Below are positions 1-8,444 of a stretch of DNA of 26,203 bases, piece by piece. This stretch comes from an uncultured Mediterraneibacter sp. (lineage in GTDB: Bacteria; Bacillota; Clostridia; Lachnospirales; Lachnospiraceae). The DNA lies in contig CAKRWZ010000021.1 of assembly GCA_934418295.1 (NCBI GenBank), positions 1 to 26,203 on the forward strand, written 5' to 3'. Both the position numbers and the translations under genes were made by a program. The notes beneath the pieces were generated by a model. That model was given only the letters and a program-made list of their open reading frames with translations. It did no database searches and was not told the DNA's origin. How positions within the stretch are numbered: the first letter of the stretch is position 1; every line of letters begins with the position of its first letter.

Positions 1-1
1 G

Positions 2-1498
2 TACGGAGGTGCCATCAACCAGGCGGGAAGCGTAAAGGGAAAGGCGACGGCAAAGCATGCGGTCTCCGATTGGATGGAGATCGAAAAGGAGAGAGGTATT
101 TCCGTGACATCCTCCGTATTGCAGTTTGAATACGACGGATATTGCATCAATATTCTGGATACGCCGGGACATCAGGATTTCTCCGAGGATACCTACCGTA
201 CTTTGATGGCGGCAGATTCCGCGGTGATGGTCATTGATGCGTCCAAGGGTGTGGAGGCTCAGACCAGAAAGCTGTTTAAGGTCTGTGTCATGCGGCACAT
301 TCCGATCTTCACTTTTATCAACAAGATGGACCGGGAGGCCAGAGATACCTTTGAGCTTCTGGACGATATCGAAAAGGAGCTGGGGATCGCCACTTGCCCC
401 ATCAACTGGCCCATCGGTTCCGGTAAGGCCTTCAAGGGCGTTTACGATCGGAGAAAACGGGAGATCGAACTGTTCTCCGATACCCAGAAGGGAACCAAGC
501 AGGGACAGGTACAGACGGTGGGGATCGACGACCCGTCGGTACACGATTATATCAACGAGGACGAGCAGGCGCTTTTGGAGGAAGAAATCGAGCTCATCGA
601 CGGAGCGGCCGCAGAGTTTGACCAGGAGCTGGTCAGCGCAGGAGAACTGTCTCCGGTGTTCTTCGGCTCGGCTCTGACCAATTTCGGCGTGGAGACCTTT
701 TTGCAGCATTTCCTGGAAATGACCACGTCTCCGCTGCCCAGAATGTCGGACAAGGGCGAGATCGATCCCATGAAAGAACCGGAATTTTCGGCCTTTGTCT
801 TTAAGATCCAGGCAAATATGAACAAAGCCCACCGGGATCGTATCGCGTTTATGCGGATCTGTTCCGGAGAGTTCCAGGCGGGAATGAATGTGTATCACAT
901 GCAGGGGAAAAAGGAAGTACGTCTTTCTCAGCCCCAGCAGCTGATGGCCAGCGAGCGGAAGATCATCGACAAAGCCTATGGCGGCGACATCATCGGCGTG
1001 TTTGATCCGGGCATTTTTTCCATCGGAGATACGCTGACAGCAGCCAAGGAACGGTTCTGCTACGAAGGGATCCCGACCTTTGCGCCGGAGCATTTCGCCC
1101 GGGTGCGCCAGGTGGATACCATGAAGCGGAAACAGTTTATCAAAGGAATCAGTCAGATCGCCCAGGAGGGTGCGATCCAGATCTTCCAGGAATACAACAC
1201 CGGTATGGAAGAGATCATCGTCGGCGTGGTCGGCGTGTTGCAGTTTGATGTGCTGAAATATCGCCTGAACAACGAGTACAATGTGGAGATCCGCATGGAA
1301 AACCTGCCTTATGAGTATATCCGCTGGATCGAGAACGAGGACGTGGATATGAGCAAGATCTCCGGTACTTCTGACATGAAAAAGATCAAGGATCTCAAAG
1401 ACCGTCCGCTGCTTTTGTTTGTGCATGAGTGGAGCATACGGATGACGCAGGAGCGGAACGAAGGACTGATGCTGGCGGAGTTTGGACGGGAAAATTAA
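2..1498 (+). CDS. prfC: Peptide chain release factor 3 (RF3), 5' end cut by window edge
   Basis: RF3 is a translational GTPase that removes class-1 release factors RF1 and RF2 from the ribosome after peptide release. The frame is open from base 2 with no start, so about 30 N-terminal residues, including the P-loop, lie outside the window. 498 residues are visible against about 530 for the family. The visible part begins YGGAINQAGSVKG and runs into the switch I region (ERGISVTSSV), then the G3 motif DTPGHQDF, the G4 motif NKMD, and FFGSALTNFGV before the second domain. The C-terminal part matches the RF3 layout rather than EF-G: it is shorter and ends soon after the VGVLQFDVLKYRL segment. The stop at 1496-1498 is followed within a few bases by a new promoter, so this gene is probably the end of its transcript. 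The family call is firm. Confidence 0.95.
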   Translation, partial: YGGAINQAGSVKGKATAKHAVSDWMEIEKERGISVTSSVLQFEYDGYCINILDTPGHQDFSEDTYRTLMAADSAVMVIDASKGVEAQTRKLFKVCVMRHIPIFTFINKMDREARDTFELLDDIEKELGIATCPINWPIGSGKAFKGVYDRRKREIELFSDTQKGTKQGQVQTVGIDDPSVHDYINEDEQALLEEEIELIDGAAAEFDQELVSAGELSPVFFGSALTNFGVETFLQHFLEMTTSPLPRMSDKGEIDPMKEPEFSAFVFKIQANMNKAHRDRIAFMRICSGEFQAGMNVYHMQGKKEVRLSQPQQLMASERKIIDKAYGGDIIGVFDPGIFSIGDTLTAAKERFCYEGIPTFAPEHFARVRQVDTMKRKQFIKGISQIAQEGAIQIFQEYNTGMEEIIVGVVGVLQFDVLKYRLNNEYNVEIRMENLPYEYIRWIENEDVDMSKISGTSDMKKIKDLKDRPLLLFVHEWSIRMTQERNEGLMLAEFGREN

Positions 1499-1501
1499 GC
1501 G

Positions 1502-1529
1502 TTGCAATTAAAACTGGATTTGCTATAAT
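1502..1529 (+). promoter_or_regulatory. Sigma-A type promoter for the asp23-family gene
   Basis: A -35 box TTGCAA (1502-1507) and a perfect -10 box TATAAT (1524-1529) are separated by 16 bases. A TGC just before the -10 makes it an extended -10. It starts four bases after the prfC stop and sits about 35 bases upstream of the next start codon. Confidence 0.72.
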
Positions 1530-1563
1530 AGAACAAAGAGAAAACCAACAGGAGGTTTATGAC

Positions 1564-1947
1564 ATGGCGAAAGACGAGAGAAGTACGTATACGATACAGA
1601 ACGATCCCAATATCGGCGAAGTAAAGATCGCGGATGAGGTGGTTGCCATTATCGCTGCCCTGGCCGCTACAGAAGTAGAAGGCGTGGCGTCTATGGCAGG
1701 AAACATCAAGAATGAGCTGATCAGCATGCTCGGCATGAAAAACCTTTCCAAAGGCGTAAAAGTGGACGTCCTGGAAGGCATCGTGACAGTATCTCTTGCG
1801 TTGAATATAAAATCAGACTACAGTATTGTAGAGGTTTCCAAGAAGGTACAGGAAAAGGTAAAGAGTGCCGTAGAAAATATGACAGGTCTGGAAGTGGCAG
1901 ATGTAAACATCAAGATAGCAGGTGTTGTGATGGAGGGAGAAGCATAA
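1564..1947 (+). CDS. Asp23/Gls24 family envelope-associated protein (YqhY-like)
   Basis: 127 residues, the usual size of the short Asp23/Gls24 (DUF322) proteins found next to nusB in Firmicutes; the B. subtilis relative is YqhY. Recognisable parts are GEVKIADEVVAIIAALAATEVEGV near the N-terminus (split here as GEVKIADEVV and AATEVEGV), an internal VDVLEGIVTVSLALN strand pair, and the VQEKVKSAVENMTGLEV helix. The molecular role is not settled; family members have been linked to envelope stress and to lipid metabolism. I chose the ATG at 1564 because GGAGG (1551-1555) sits 8 bases upstream and the family similarity starts there; an open frame reaching back to 1429 has no ribosome site. It has its own promoter and a terminator-like hairpin, so it appears to be transcribed alone. 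Confidence 0.88.
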   Translation: MAKDERSTYTIQNDPNIGEVKIADEVVAIIAALAATEVEGVASMAGNIKNELISMLGMKNLSKGVKVDVLEGIVTVSLALNIKSDYSIVEVSKKVQEKVKSAVENMTGLEVADVNIKIAGVVMEGEA

Positions 1948-1955
1948 GCTTTTCA

Positions 1956-1985
1956 TTGCAAAAGACAGACAGAGTGTAGTATAAT
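1956..1985 (+). promoter_or_regulatory. Possible promoter upstream of nusB
   Basis: TTGCAA (1956-1961), an 18-base spacer and TATAAT (1980-1985). The boxes are good, but the last base of the -10 is also the first base of a hairpin. A start near 1992 would therefore lie inside that hairpin. Either promoter and terminator overlap, or the TATAAT is a chance by-product of the terminator's A/T-rich foot. No better promoter was seen before nusB. Confidence 0.45.
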
Positions 1986-2014
1986 AGAGGGTGTCCTGTG
2001 ACATCCTCTATTTT
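1985..2014 (+). terminator. Hairpin terminator after the asp23-family gene
   Basis: An 11-bp stem (1985-1995 with 2000-2010, one G-U pair), a CTGT loop and a TTTT tract at 2011-2014. The T tract is short, so termination may be partial and allow read-through into nusB. Confidence 0.65.
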
Positions 2015-2089
2015 GCGATAGAAAAGAGTGCTTTCGCGCTTTGAGGATCTCAAAAAGGATGGGATAAGAAAGTAATAAAAGGAGCCATT

Positions 2090-2488
2090 ATGGTCAGATC
2101 AAAACTTAGAGAACATATTTTTAAAATGTTGTTTCAAATAGAATTTAACGATGCAGAGGATATGCCGGAGCATATGCGTCTGTATTTTGAGGAGCTTGGA
2201 GACGAGGAAGAGTCGGATCTGGAGTATATCCGCACCAAGTGCCGGGCGATCATGGAAAAGATCCCGGAGATTGATCAGCTGTTGAACGAGAAAACCACCG
2301 GATGGAAAACCAACCGCATGAACAAGGTGGATCTGACACTGCTTCGGCTGGCGGTCTATGAGATCTTGTGGGATGACGATATCCCCTCCGGCGTGGCGAT
2401 CAACGAGGCGGTGAAGCTGGCGCATAAATTCAGCGGTGAGGACGGGCCTTCCTTCGTGAACGGGGTGCTTTCAAAGTTTGTTAAGTAA
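2090..2488 (+). CDS. nusB: Transcription antitermination factor NusB
   Basis: NusB binds boxA RNA with NusE (ribosomal protein S10) and helps RNA polymerase read through rRNA operons. The 132-residue product has the all-helical NusB pattern: the N-terminal RSKLREHIFKMLFQIEF helix, TTGWKTNRMNKVDLTLLRLAVYEI (key parts WKTNRMNKVDLTLLR and LAVYEI), then the family signature IPSGVAINEAVKLAHKFSG and the ending FVNGVLSKFVK. Length is normal. The ATG follows AAAAGGAG (2077-2084). It is the first gene of a long run. In many Firmicutes folD sits between nusB and xseA; here xseA follows directly and overlaps the nusB 3' end. Confidence 0.96.
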   Translation: MVRSKLREHIFKMLFQIEFNDAEDMPEHMRLYFEELGDEEESDLEYIRTKCRAIMEKIPEIDQLLNEKTTGWKTNRMNKVDLTLLRLAVYEILWDDDIPSGVAINEAVKLAHKFSGEDGPSFVNGVLSKFVK

Positions 2489-3770
2489 AAATGTCTATAC
2501 GGTCCGGCAGGTCAATTCTTACATCAAGAACATGTTTGCCCAGGACTATATGTTAGGTCGTATTTATGTAAAAGGAGAGGTGTCCAACTGTAAGTACCAC
2601 CCCTCCGGTCATATTTATTTTTCGTTAAAAGATGAGTCCGGTACAATTGCCTGCGTGATGTTTGCGGGATCCAGGTCGGGGCTTTCTTTTCGTATGCAGG
2701 AAGGGCAGCAGGTGATCGTCCTGGGAAGCGTAAGCGTCTATGAGCGGGACGGAAAATACCAGCTGTACGCCCGGGAGATCCATCTGGACGGAGCGGGGCT
2801 TTTATATGAACGGTTTGAGCAGCTGAAGCGGGATCTGGAGGAAATGGGTATGTTTTCGCCGGAGTACAAGCGTCCGATCCCTTTTTATCCGAAACGGATC
2901 GGGATCGTGACGGCAAAGAGCGGGGCGGCTGTCCGGGATATTATCCAGATCGCCAGGCGGCGGAATCCATATATCCAGCTGATCTTGTACCCGGCACAAG
3001 TGCAGGGACGAGATGCGGTACCCAGTATCGTGCGCGGAATCCGTATGCTGGAGGAGCGGGCAGATCTTTTGATCGTCGGACGAGGGGGCGGATCCATCGA
3101 AGATCTGTGGGCTTTTAATGAAGAAGAGGTGGCAAGAGCCATTTTTGACTGCAAGGTGCCGGTGATCTCGGCGGTGGGACACGAGACGGATACCACCATT
3201 GCGGATTACGTGGCAGATCTGCGGGCACCGACCCCGTCGGCAGCAGCGGAGCTGGCGGTACCGGAGTTCCGCGAGGTTCAGAAGCGGCTGCAGGAGTATC
3301 GGATGGCGTTGGACCGGCAGATGGAGTTCCCGCTGACCCTGTGGCGGAATCGCCTGGAGCAGAGCCGGATGAAGCTGCAGTATCTCCACCCCAGGCAGCA
3401 GCTCAATGAAAAGCGGCAGTATCTGGCAGATCTGGAGGAAAAGCTGCGGATGCTGATGGAGACAAAGCAGAAGGACAACCGACACCGGCTGCAGATCTTG
3501 ATTGAAAAGATGAAAGGCCTTTCGCCTTTGGACAAGCTGGAAAAAGGTTTTTCCTACGTGCAGGATACAAAGGGGCGGCAGATCCGCTCGGTGGACACGG
3601 TCCGAGTGGGCGAAAAAATCGAGATTTACATGACAGATGGTATGATAAAAGCGGAAATTGCAGAGATTATAAAGGAGGCCGGTCATGAGCGAAGCGGCAG
3701 AAATGCAGGAGATGCAGGAAATTCAGGAAAACCGGAATTCCCAGGAAACTCAGAACACTCAGAACACTGA
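2478..3770 (+). CDS. xseA: Exodeoxyribonuclease VII large subunit
   Basis: Catalytic subunit of exonuclease VII, which degrades single-stranded DNA to oligonucleotides together with XseB. Order of parts: an N-terminal OB-fold (about residues 1-105; KNVYTVRQVNSYIKNMF, GEVSNCKYHPSGHIYFSLKD), the catalytic core with GRGGGSIEDLWAFNEE near residue 201 and AVGHETDTTIADYVADLRAP near 235, then a coiled-coil region. The start is TTG at 2478, inside the last codons of nusB; it is the only start that keeps the conserved KNVYTV beginning, since the frame has no ATG until about residue 19. The 430 residues are slightly long for the family. The last 28 residues are a Gly/Ser/Asn/Glu-rich tail that is also coded, in another frame, by the start of xseB. 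Confidence 0.95.
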   Translation: MLSKNVYTVRQVNSYIKNMFAQDYMLGRIYVKGEVSNCKYHPSGHIYFSLKDESGTIACVMFAGSRSGLSFRMQEGQQVIVLGSVSVYERDGKYQLYAREIHLDGAGLLYERFEQLKRDLEEMGMFSPEYKRPIPFYPKRIGIVTAKSGAAVRDIIQIARRRNPYIQLILYPAQVQGRDAVPSIVRGIRMLEERADLLIVGRGGGSIEDLWAFNEEEVARAIFDCKVPVISAVGHETDTTIADYVADLRAPTPSAAAELAVPEFREVQKRLQEYRMALDRQMEFPLTLWRNRLEQSRMKLQYLHPRQQLNEKRQYLADLEEKLRMLMETKQKDNRHRLQILIEKMKGLSPLDKLEKGFSYVQDTKGRQIRSVDTVRVGEKIEIYMTDGMIKAEIAEIIKEAGHERSGRNAGDAGNSGKPEFPGNSEHSEH

Positions 3771-3969
3771 GGAAGAAAGTCTGGAGATTCTGTTTGCCTC
3801 ATTGGAGGAGATCATCCGACATTTGGAACAGGATGACAATTCTTTGGAAGCATCTTTTTCTCTGTACCAGCGGGGAATGGAGCTTTTGAAGAAATGCAGT
3901 TCCAAGATCGATACGGTGGAAAAACAGGTACAGATTCTGGATGAATATGGAGAAAGCCATGCCTTTTAA
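3685..3969 (+). CDS. xseB: Exodeoxyribonuclease VII small subunit
   Basis: Small helical subunit that binds the XseA coiled coil. The family core is SLEILFASLEEIIRHLEQDD through LEASFSLYQRGMELLKKCSSKI (read here as SLEILFASLEEII, LEASFSLYQRGMELLK). At 94 residues it is longer than the usual 70-80 because of a 26-residue N-terminal extension rich in Gln, Glu and Asn, built from MQE/IQE and TQN triplets. The ATG at 3685 has AAAGGAGG at 3671-3678, so the extension is probably translated. The first 86 bases overlap the end of xseA in a different frame, and the 3' end overlaps ispA. Confidence 0.92.
   Translation: MSEAAEMQEMQEIQENRNSQETQNTQNTEEESLEILFASLEEIIRHLEQDDNSLEASFSLYQRGMELLKKCSSKIDTVEKQVQILDEYGESHAF
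3703..3771 (+). repeat. 9-base tandem repeats in the xseA/xseB overlap
   Basis: Three near-copies of ATGCAGGAG (3703-3711, 3712-3720, 3721-3729) are followed, after a spacer, by two exact copies of ACTCAGAAC (3748-3756, 3757-3765) and a partial third. Units of nine keep both overlapping frames: MQE-MQE-IQE and TQN-TQN in XseB, AGD-AGN and SEH-SEH in XseA. Confidence 0.85.
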
Positions 3970-4849
3970 AGAAGAATATCAGAAAAAAGTGGAAAAAATA
4001 GAAGAACTTCTTCAGAGTTATCTGCCGGAGGATATGGAGGAGCAGCAGGTGATCGCAGATGCCATGGAGTACAGCCTGATGGCAGGCGGAAAGCGGCTGC
4101 GACCAATGCTGATGCAGGAGACCTGCGCACTTTACGGCGGAGATCCGGAGTTGGCAGAGCCCTTTATGGCGGCCATTGAGATGATCCACACCTATTCGTT
4201 GGTGCACGATGACCTTCCGGCCATGGATGACGACGAATACCGCCGGGGCAGAAAAACGACCCATATCGTGTTCGGAGAGGATATGGGGATCCTGGCAGGC
4301 GACGCACTGTTAAACTATGCCTTTGAGACGGCCTTTACGGCCTTTGAACGTTTTCCGGAGCGCAGCCTTTTGATCGGAAGGGCGCTGCAGATCCTTGGAC
4401 GAAAGGCCGGGATTTACGGCATGATCGGCGGCCAGGTGGTGGATGTGAAGGAAACCGGCAGGAAGATTTCCGGAGAGACCCTGGATTTTATCTATCGGTT
4501 AAAAACAGGAGCGCTGATCGAGGCGGCCATGATGATCGGAGCAGTGCTGGCAGAGGCGCCGGAAGCGGAAGTAAAGCGGATGGAGCGGGTGGCAGGCCTG
4601 GTGGGAATGGCTTTCCAGATCCGAGATGATATTTTGGATGTGACCAGCACCCGGGAGGAGCTGGGCAAGCCGGTCTTCAGCGACGAAAAAAATGAAAAGA
4701 CGACTTATGTGACGTGGAAAGGTCTGGAAGAGGCCGAAGAGGCGGTGGAAGAGATCTCTGCCCGGGCCATCCGGGAGCTGAAAGCGGCACAGGGTGAAAA
4801 TCCATATTTAGAAGAGCTTTTGAATAAATTGGTCTACCGGACCTTTTAA
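3959..4849 (+). CDS. ispA: Farnesyl/geranyl diphosphate synthase (short-chain polyprenyl synthase)
   Basis: Condenses isopentenyl diphosphate with allylic diphosphates to give the C15 (or C10) precursor of undecaprenyl carriers and quinones. Visible motifs: GGKRLRP near residue 43, the first Asp-rich motif at D84-D85 (HDDLPAMDDDEYRRG) and the second at D223-D224 (RDDILDVT). 296 residues is normal. I chose the ATG at 3959 because GGAG at 3949-3952 lies 6 bases upstream; ATGs at 3941 and 3947 in the same frame would add 6 or 4 residues. Either way it overlaps the end of xseB, which suggests translational coupling. Product chain length cannot be fixed by eye. dxs, the first enzyme of the same pathway, follows. 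Confidence 0.93.
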   Translation: MPFKEEYQKKVEKIEELLQSYLPEDMEEQQVIADAMEYSLMAGGKRLRPMLMQETCALYGGDPELAEPFMAAIEMIHTYSLVHDDLPAMDDDEYRRGRKTTHIVFGEDMGILAGDALLNYAFETAFTAFERFPERSLLIGRALQILGRKAGIYGMIGGQVVDVKETGRKISGETLDFIYRLKTGALIEAAMMIGAVLAEAPEAEVKRMERVAGLVGMAFQIRDDILDVTSTREELGKPVFSDEKNEKTTYVTWKGLEEAEEAVEEISARAIRELKAAQGENPYLEELLNKLVYRTF

Positions 4850-4858
4850 GGATAGAAA

Positions 4859-6733
4859 ATGGTTTTAGATAAGATACAAAAAGCAAACGATATTAAAACA
4901 CTGACACCGGAAGAGCTGCGGCAGATCCCGGAAGAGATCCGGCACTTTCTGGTGGAGAAGATCAGTCATACAGGCGGGCATCTGGCCTCCAACCTGGGCG
5001 TGGTGGAGCTGACCATGGCGCTGCATTTGTCTTTGGATCTTCCGAAAGACAAGATCATCTGGGATGTGGGGCATCAGTCTTATACCCACAAGCTGCTGAC
5101 AGGCAGAAGGGACGGCTTTGACGATCTGCGGAAATACGGCGGCATGAGCGGGTTCCCGAAGCGGAAGGAAAGTGCCTGCGATGCCTTTGACACCGGCCAC
5201 AGTTCTACGTCTATATCGGCAGGGCTTGGCTACGTGCAGGCGAGGGAGATCCAGAAGGAGCATTACCGGGTGGTCTCTGTTATCGGGGATGGTTCCCTCA
5301 CAGGCGGCATGGCTTATGAAGCGTTGAACAATGCAGCTCAGCTGAAAAGCAATTTTATGATCGTGCTGAACGATAATAATATGTCCATTTCCCGAAACGT
5401 GGGCGGCGTTTCCCGGTATTTAAGCGGGATCCGTACCGCAGAGGCGTATACCGGCTTCAAAAAGGGCGTGGAGGACAGCCTGCGCCGGGTGCCGGTGGTG
5501 GGCGAAGTCATCGCACAGCGGGTGAAAAATGCCAAAAATGCGGTCAAACAGCTGATGGTGCCGGGCATGTTTTTTGAAGACATGGGCATCACTTATCTGG
5601 GACCGGTGGACGGACACGATATCCCGGCCATGCTGAAGGTGTTTAAAGAAGCACAGCGGATCCGGCATGCAGTACTGGTGCATGTGGTAACACAAAAAGG
5701 AAGAGGGTATGAGCCGGCGGAAAAAAATCCTTCCGGGTTCCACGGCATCGGTCCCTTTGATGTGGATACAGGCAAAAAAACAGAGGAAAAAAGAGCAGAT
5801 ACATACACGGATATTTTTTCAAAGGTCATTTACGATCTGGGCGGAAAGGATCCCAAACTGGTGACGGTCACGGCGGCCATGTCGGACGGCACCGGTCTGA
5901 CACCTTTTTCCAAAAGGTTCCCGGAGCGGTTTTTTGACGTGGGGATTGCTGAGGAGCACGCGCTAACCTTTGCGGCGGGATTGGCAGCTGGAGGCTTAAA
6001 GCCGGTGGTGGCTGTATATTCTTCCTTTTTGCAGCGGGCCTTCGACCAGACGATACACGACGTCTGTCTTCAGAATCTTCCGGTGAAGATCGCAGTGGAC
6101 CGTGCAGGATTGGTAGGAAGCGATGGGGAGACCCACCAGGGATTGTTTGATATTGCGTTTCTCAGCATGATCCCCAACATGACGGTGATCGCGCCGAAGA
6201 ACCGTTGGGAGATGGCGGATATGGTGCGTTATCTGGTAGAGTTTGAAGGACCTGTCGCCATGCGTTACCCAAGGGGAGCGGCTTATGAGGGCTTAGAAGC
6301 TTTTCGGGCGCCGGTGGTTTACGGACGCAGTGAGTGGATCTATGAAGAAAGCGACATTGCCATTCTGTTCGTGGGTCATATGTCGGAAACGGCAGAAAAA
6401 GTACGAGGTCTTCTGAAGGATACGGGTTATCATTGTTCGCTGATCAATGCCCGTTTTCTGAAGCCTTTGGATTGTGATATGCTGGAAGAGGCGGCGAAGG
6501 ATCATCGGCTGCTGGTGACCATAGAAGAGGGTGTATTGACCGGTGGTTTTGGAGAGCAGGTGCTCTGCCAGGTGCAGAAGCGGCGGCTTCCGCTTCATGT
6601 GCTGAACATCGGACTTCCGGATGAATATATCGAGCATGGCAATGTGGAAGTGCTGCGAAAAGAAACCGGCCTGGATCCGGATACGATCACAAAGCAGATC
6701 CTGACGACGTATCTTTGTCTGGAGACAGAATAA
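4859..6733 (+). CDS. dxs: 1-deoxy-D-xylulose-5-phosphate synthase
   Basis: Thiamine-diphosphate enzyme that joins pyruvate and glyceraldehyde 3-phosphate, the first step of the MEP isoprenoid pathway. The 624-residue protein shows the three transketolase-like domains: GGHLASNLGVVELTMALH and DVGHQSYTHKLLTGR near the N-terminus, the ThDP/Mg site G143-D144-G145 (GDGSLTGGMAYEALNNA) with LNDNNMSISRNVGG, the catalytic-Glu segment FDVGIAEEHALTFAAGLA near residue 362, and the C-terminal transketolase domain. Full length with no break. It starts 10 bases after ispA with only a weak AAGGA ribosome site, so its translation may depend on ispA. Confidence 0.97.
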   Translation: MVLDKIQKANDIKTLTPEELRQIPEEIRHFLVEKISHTGGHLASNLGVVELTMALHLSLDLPKDKIIWDVGHQSYTHKLLTGRRDGFDDLRKYGGMSGFPKRKESACDAFDTGHSSTSISAGLGYVQAREIQKEHYRVVSVIGDGSLTGGMAYEALNNAAQLKSNFMIVLNDNNMSISRNVGGVSRYLSGIRTAEAYTGFKKGVEDSLRRVPVVGEVIAQRVKNAKNAVKQLMVPGMFFEDMGITYLGPVDGHDIPAMLKVFKEAQRIRHAVLVHVVTQKGRGYEPAEKNPSGFHGIGPFDVDTGKKTEEKRADTYTDIFSKVIYDLGGKDPKLVTVTAAMSDGTGLTPFSKRFPERFFDVGIAEEHALTFAAGLAAGGLKPVVAVYSSFLQRAFDQTIHDVCLQNLPVKIAVDRAGLVGSDGETHQGLFDIAFLSMIPNMTVIAPKNRWEMADMVRYLVEFEGPVAMRYPRGAAYEGLEAFRAPVVYGRSEWIYEESDIAILFVGHMSETAEKVRGLLKDTGYHCSLINARFLKPLDCDMLEEAAKDHRLLVTIEEGVLTGGFGEQVLCQVQKRRLPLHVLNIGLPDEYIEHGNVEVLRKETGLDPDTITKQILTTYLCLETE

Positions 6734-6792
6734 GAAACAACTGAGAGCTGAGTGAGACAGAAGAAAATGAAACAGCAGGTATTGGAGAAAAT

Positions 6793-7596
6793 ATGAAAGA
6801 ACGATTGGACGTTTTATTGGTAAAAAAAGGATTGGCCACTTCCCGGGAAAAGGCGAAAGCCATCATCATGTCCGGCAATGTGTTTGTGGACGGAGAGCGG
6901 GAAGATAAAGCAGGAACGACGTTTCCGGAGACGGCAAAGATCGAAGTGCACGGGCATACCCTTCCCTATGTGAGCCGCGGCGGACTGAAGCTGGAAAAGG
7001 CTTTGCAGAATTTCGACGTGACAGTGGAAGGAAAGGTTTGCACCGATGTGGGATCTTCCACCGGCGGTTTTACGGATTGTATGCTGCAAAACGGTGCGGT
7101 CAAGGTTTTTGCCATCGATGTGGGGCGGGGACAGCTGGATTGGAAGCTCCGGCAGGATGAGCGGGTGGTCTGCATGGAAAAGACCAACATCCGCTACGTG
7201 ACACCGGAGGATCTGGGAGAGCCCATTGATTTTTCTTCCATTGATGTTTCATTTATTTCCCTGACCAAGGTGCTGCTTCCGATCCGAAATTATCTGACAC
7301 CGGAAGGTGAGATCGTGGCGTTGATCAAGCCTCAGTTTGAAGCGGGAAGAGAAAAGGTCGGAAAAAAGGGCGTGGTCAGAGAAAAAAGCACGCATGTGGA
7401 AGTGATCCAAAAGGTTGCGGAATACGCCGGGTCGATCGGCTTTGATATTTTAAATATCGAGTTTTCCCCGATCAAAGGGCCGGAGGGAAACATTGAATAT
7501 CTGATCCATCTCAAAAAAACGGACGGGAATGAAGGCAGAATTTTGACAGACAAGCTGGAATCTGTCACAGACAGCGCTTTTGCGGCACTGTCATAA
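6793..7596 (+). CDS. tlyA: TlyA-family rRNA (cytidine-2'-O)-methyltransferase
   Basis: TlyA proteins 2'-O-methylate cytidines in 16S and/or 23S rRNA; in mycobacteria loss gives capreomycin resistance. The product has an N-terminal S4 RNA-binding domain (RLDVLLVKKGLATSREKAKA; residues 1-65) and an FtsJ-like Rossmann methyltransferase with SRGGLKLEKAL, the SAM-binding DVGSSTGGFTDCMLQNGA, AIDVGRGQLDWKLR, and VSFISLTKVLLP followed by LIKPQFEAGRE. 267 residues is normal. GGAG at 6784-6787 precedes the ATG. The B. subtilis relative (YqxC) occupies the same place between dxs and argR. Whether it modifies one or both rRNAs is not visible here. Confidence 0.93.
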   Translation: MKERLDVLLVKKGLATSREKAKAIIMSGNVFVDGEREDKAGTTFPETAKIEVHGHTLPYVSRGGLKLEKALQNFDVTVEGKVCTDVGSSTGGFTDCMLQNGAVKVFAIDVGRGQLDWKLRQDERVVCMEKTNIRYVTPEDLGEPIDFSSIDVSFISLTKVLLPIRNYLTPEGEIVALIKPQFEAGREKVGKKGVVREKSTHVEVIQKVAEYAGSIGFDILNIEFSPIKGPEGNIEYLIHLKKTDGNEGRILTDKLESVTDSAFAALS

Positions 7597-7606
7597 AGGA
7601 GGAACC

Positions 7607-8440
7607 ATGGATACGTTTTATATTATTCCGAATGAGACGAAAGATGTAAATTTAGAGATCACGAACCGCATTATCGATTACGTGGAGAAGCACGGCGGCA
7701 AGTGTACGGTGGCCAGTGTAGATGAACAATGGCATATCAAGCCGGGAACAGTGCCGGACAAAGCAGATTGTGCCATCGTGCTGGGAGGAGACGGGACGAT
7801 GACACAGGCGGCCAGAGAGCTCCGGGGATACAACATTCCGATTCTGGGAATCAATATGGGGACCCTGGGCTATATGGCAGAGGTGGAAATAGACAATATC
7901 GAAGAAAGCCTGCAGAAGCTTTTGGATGATGAATATTACATGGAGATCCGTACCATGATCCAGGGAAGCATCAACGGAGAAAGCCCGAAAACGGCCATGA
8001 ATGATATTGTGACTATGCGGGAAAACGGTCTGCGGGTAGTGGATTTTAATGTATATGTAAATGGAGAATTATTAAACACTTATATCGGGGACGGAGTGAT
8101 CATTTCCACGCCAACGGGATCTACCGGGTACAACCTTTCTGCAGGCGGGCCGATTTTGGAGCCCAGTGCAGATATTCTGGTGATCACGCCGATCTGCTCC
8201 CATTCCTTAAATACAAAGAGCATCGTGCTTTCTGCGGAAAATCTCATCGAGATTGAAATCGGAGAGCCGCGGCACAAAGGAGTAGAGCAGGCTTCGGTGT
8301 CATTTGATGCAAAGGAATGTATCCCTCTGGTTACCGGTGACCGGATCCGGATCAAAAAGACGGGAGAATCCGTTGTATTCCTGAAGTTAAATAAAGAGAG
8401 TTTTATGCGGACAATGTGCAGAAAGATGAAAGGAAATTAA
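7607..8440 (+). CDS. nadK: NAD kinase
   Basis: Phosphorylates NAD to NADP. The 277-residue product has the family signature LGGDGTMTQAARELRG (GGDGT binds the phosphate donor), ILGINMGTLGYMAEVE, AMNDIV in the NE/D region, and TGSTGYNLSAGGPIL, the glycine-rich nucleotide site. The ATG at 7607 has AAAGGAGG (7596-7602) at ideal distance; a frame extending 9 codons upstream into tlyA lacks a ribosome site. It starts 10 bases after tlyA and is followed by argR after 4 bases, so it belongs to the run. Confidence 0.95.
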   Translation: MDTFYIIPNETKDVNLEITNRIIDYVEKHGGKCTVASVDEQWHIKPGTVPDKADCAIVLGGDGTMTQAARELRGYNIPILGINMGTLGYMAEVEIDNIEESLQKLLDDEYYMEIRTMIQGSINGESPKTAMNDIVTMRENGLRVVDFNVYVNGELLNTYIGDGVIISTPTGSTGYNLSAGGPILEPSADILVITPICSHSLNTKSIVLSAENLIEIEIGEPRHKGVEQASVSFDAKECIPLVTGDRIRIKKTGESVVFLKLNKESFMRTMCRKMKGN

Positions 8441-8444
8441 GCTT

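Noticed and set aside
2802..3686. 294-codon open frame on the - strand inside xseA
   Set aside because: It is antisense to a firmly identified gene, rich in His, Leu and Arg as expected for a shadow frame, and has no recognisable domain or ribosome site.
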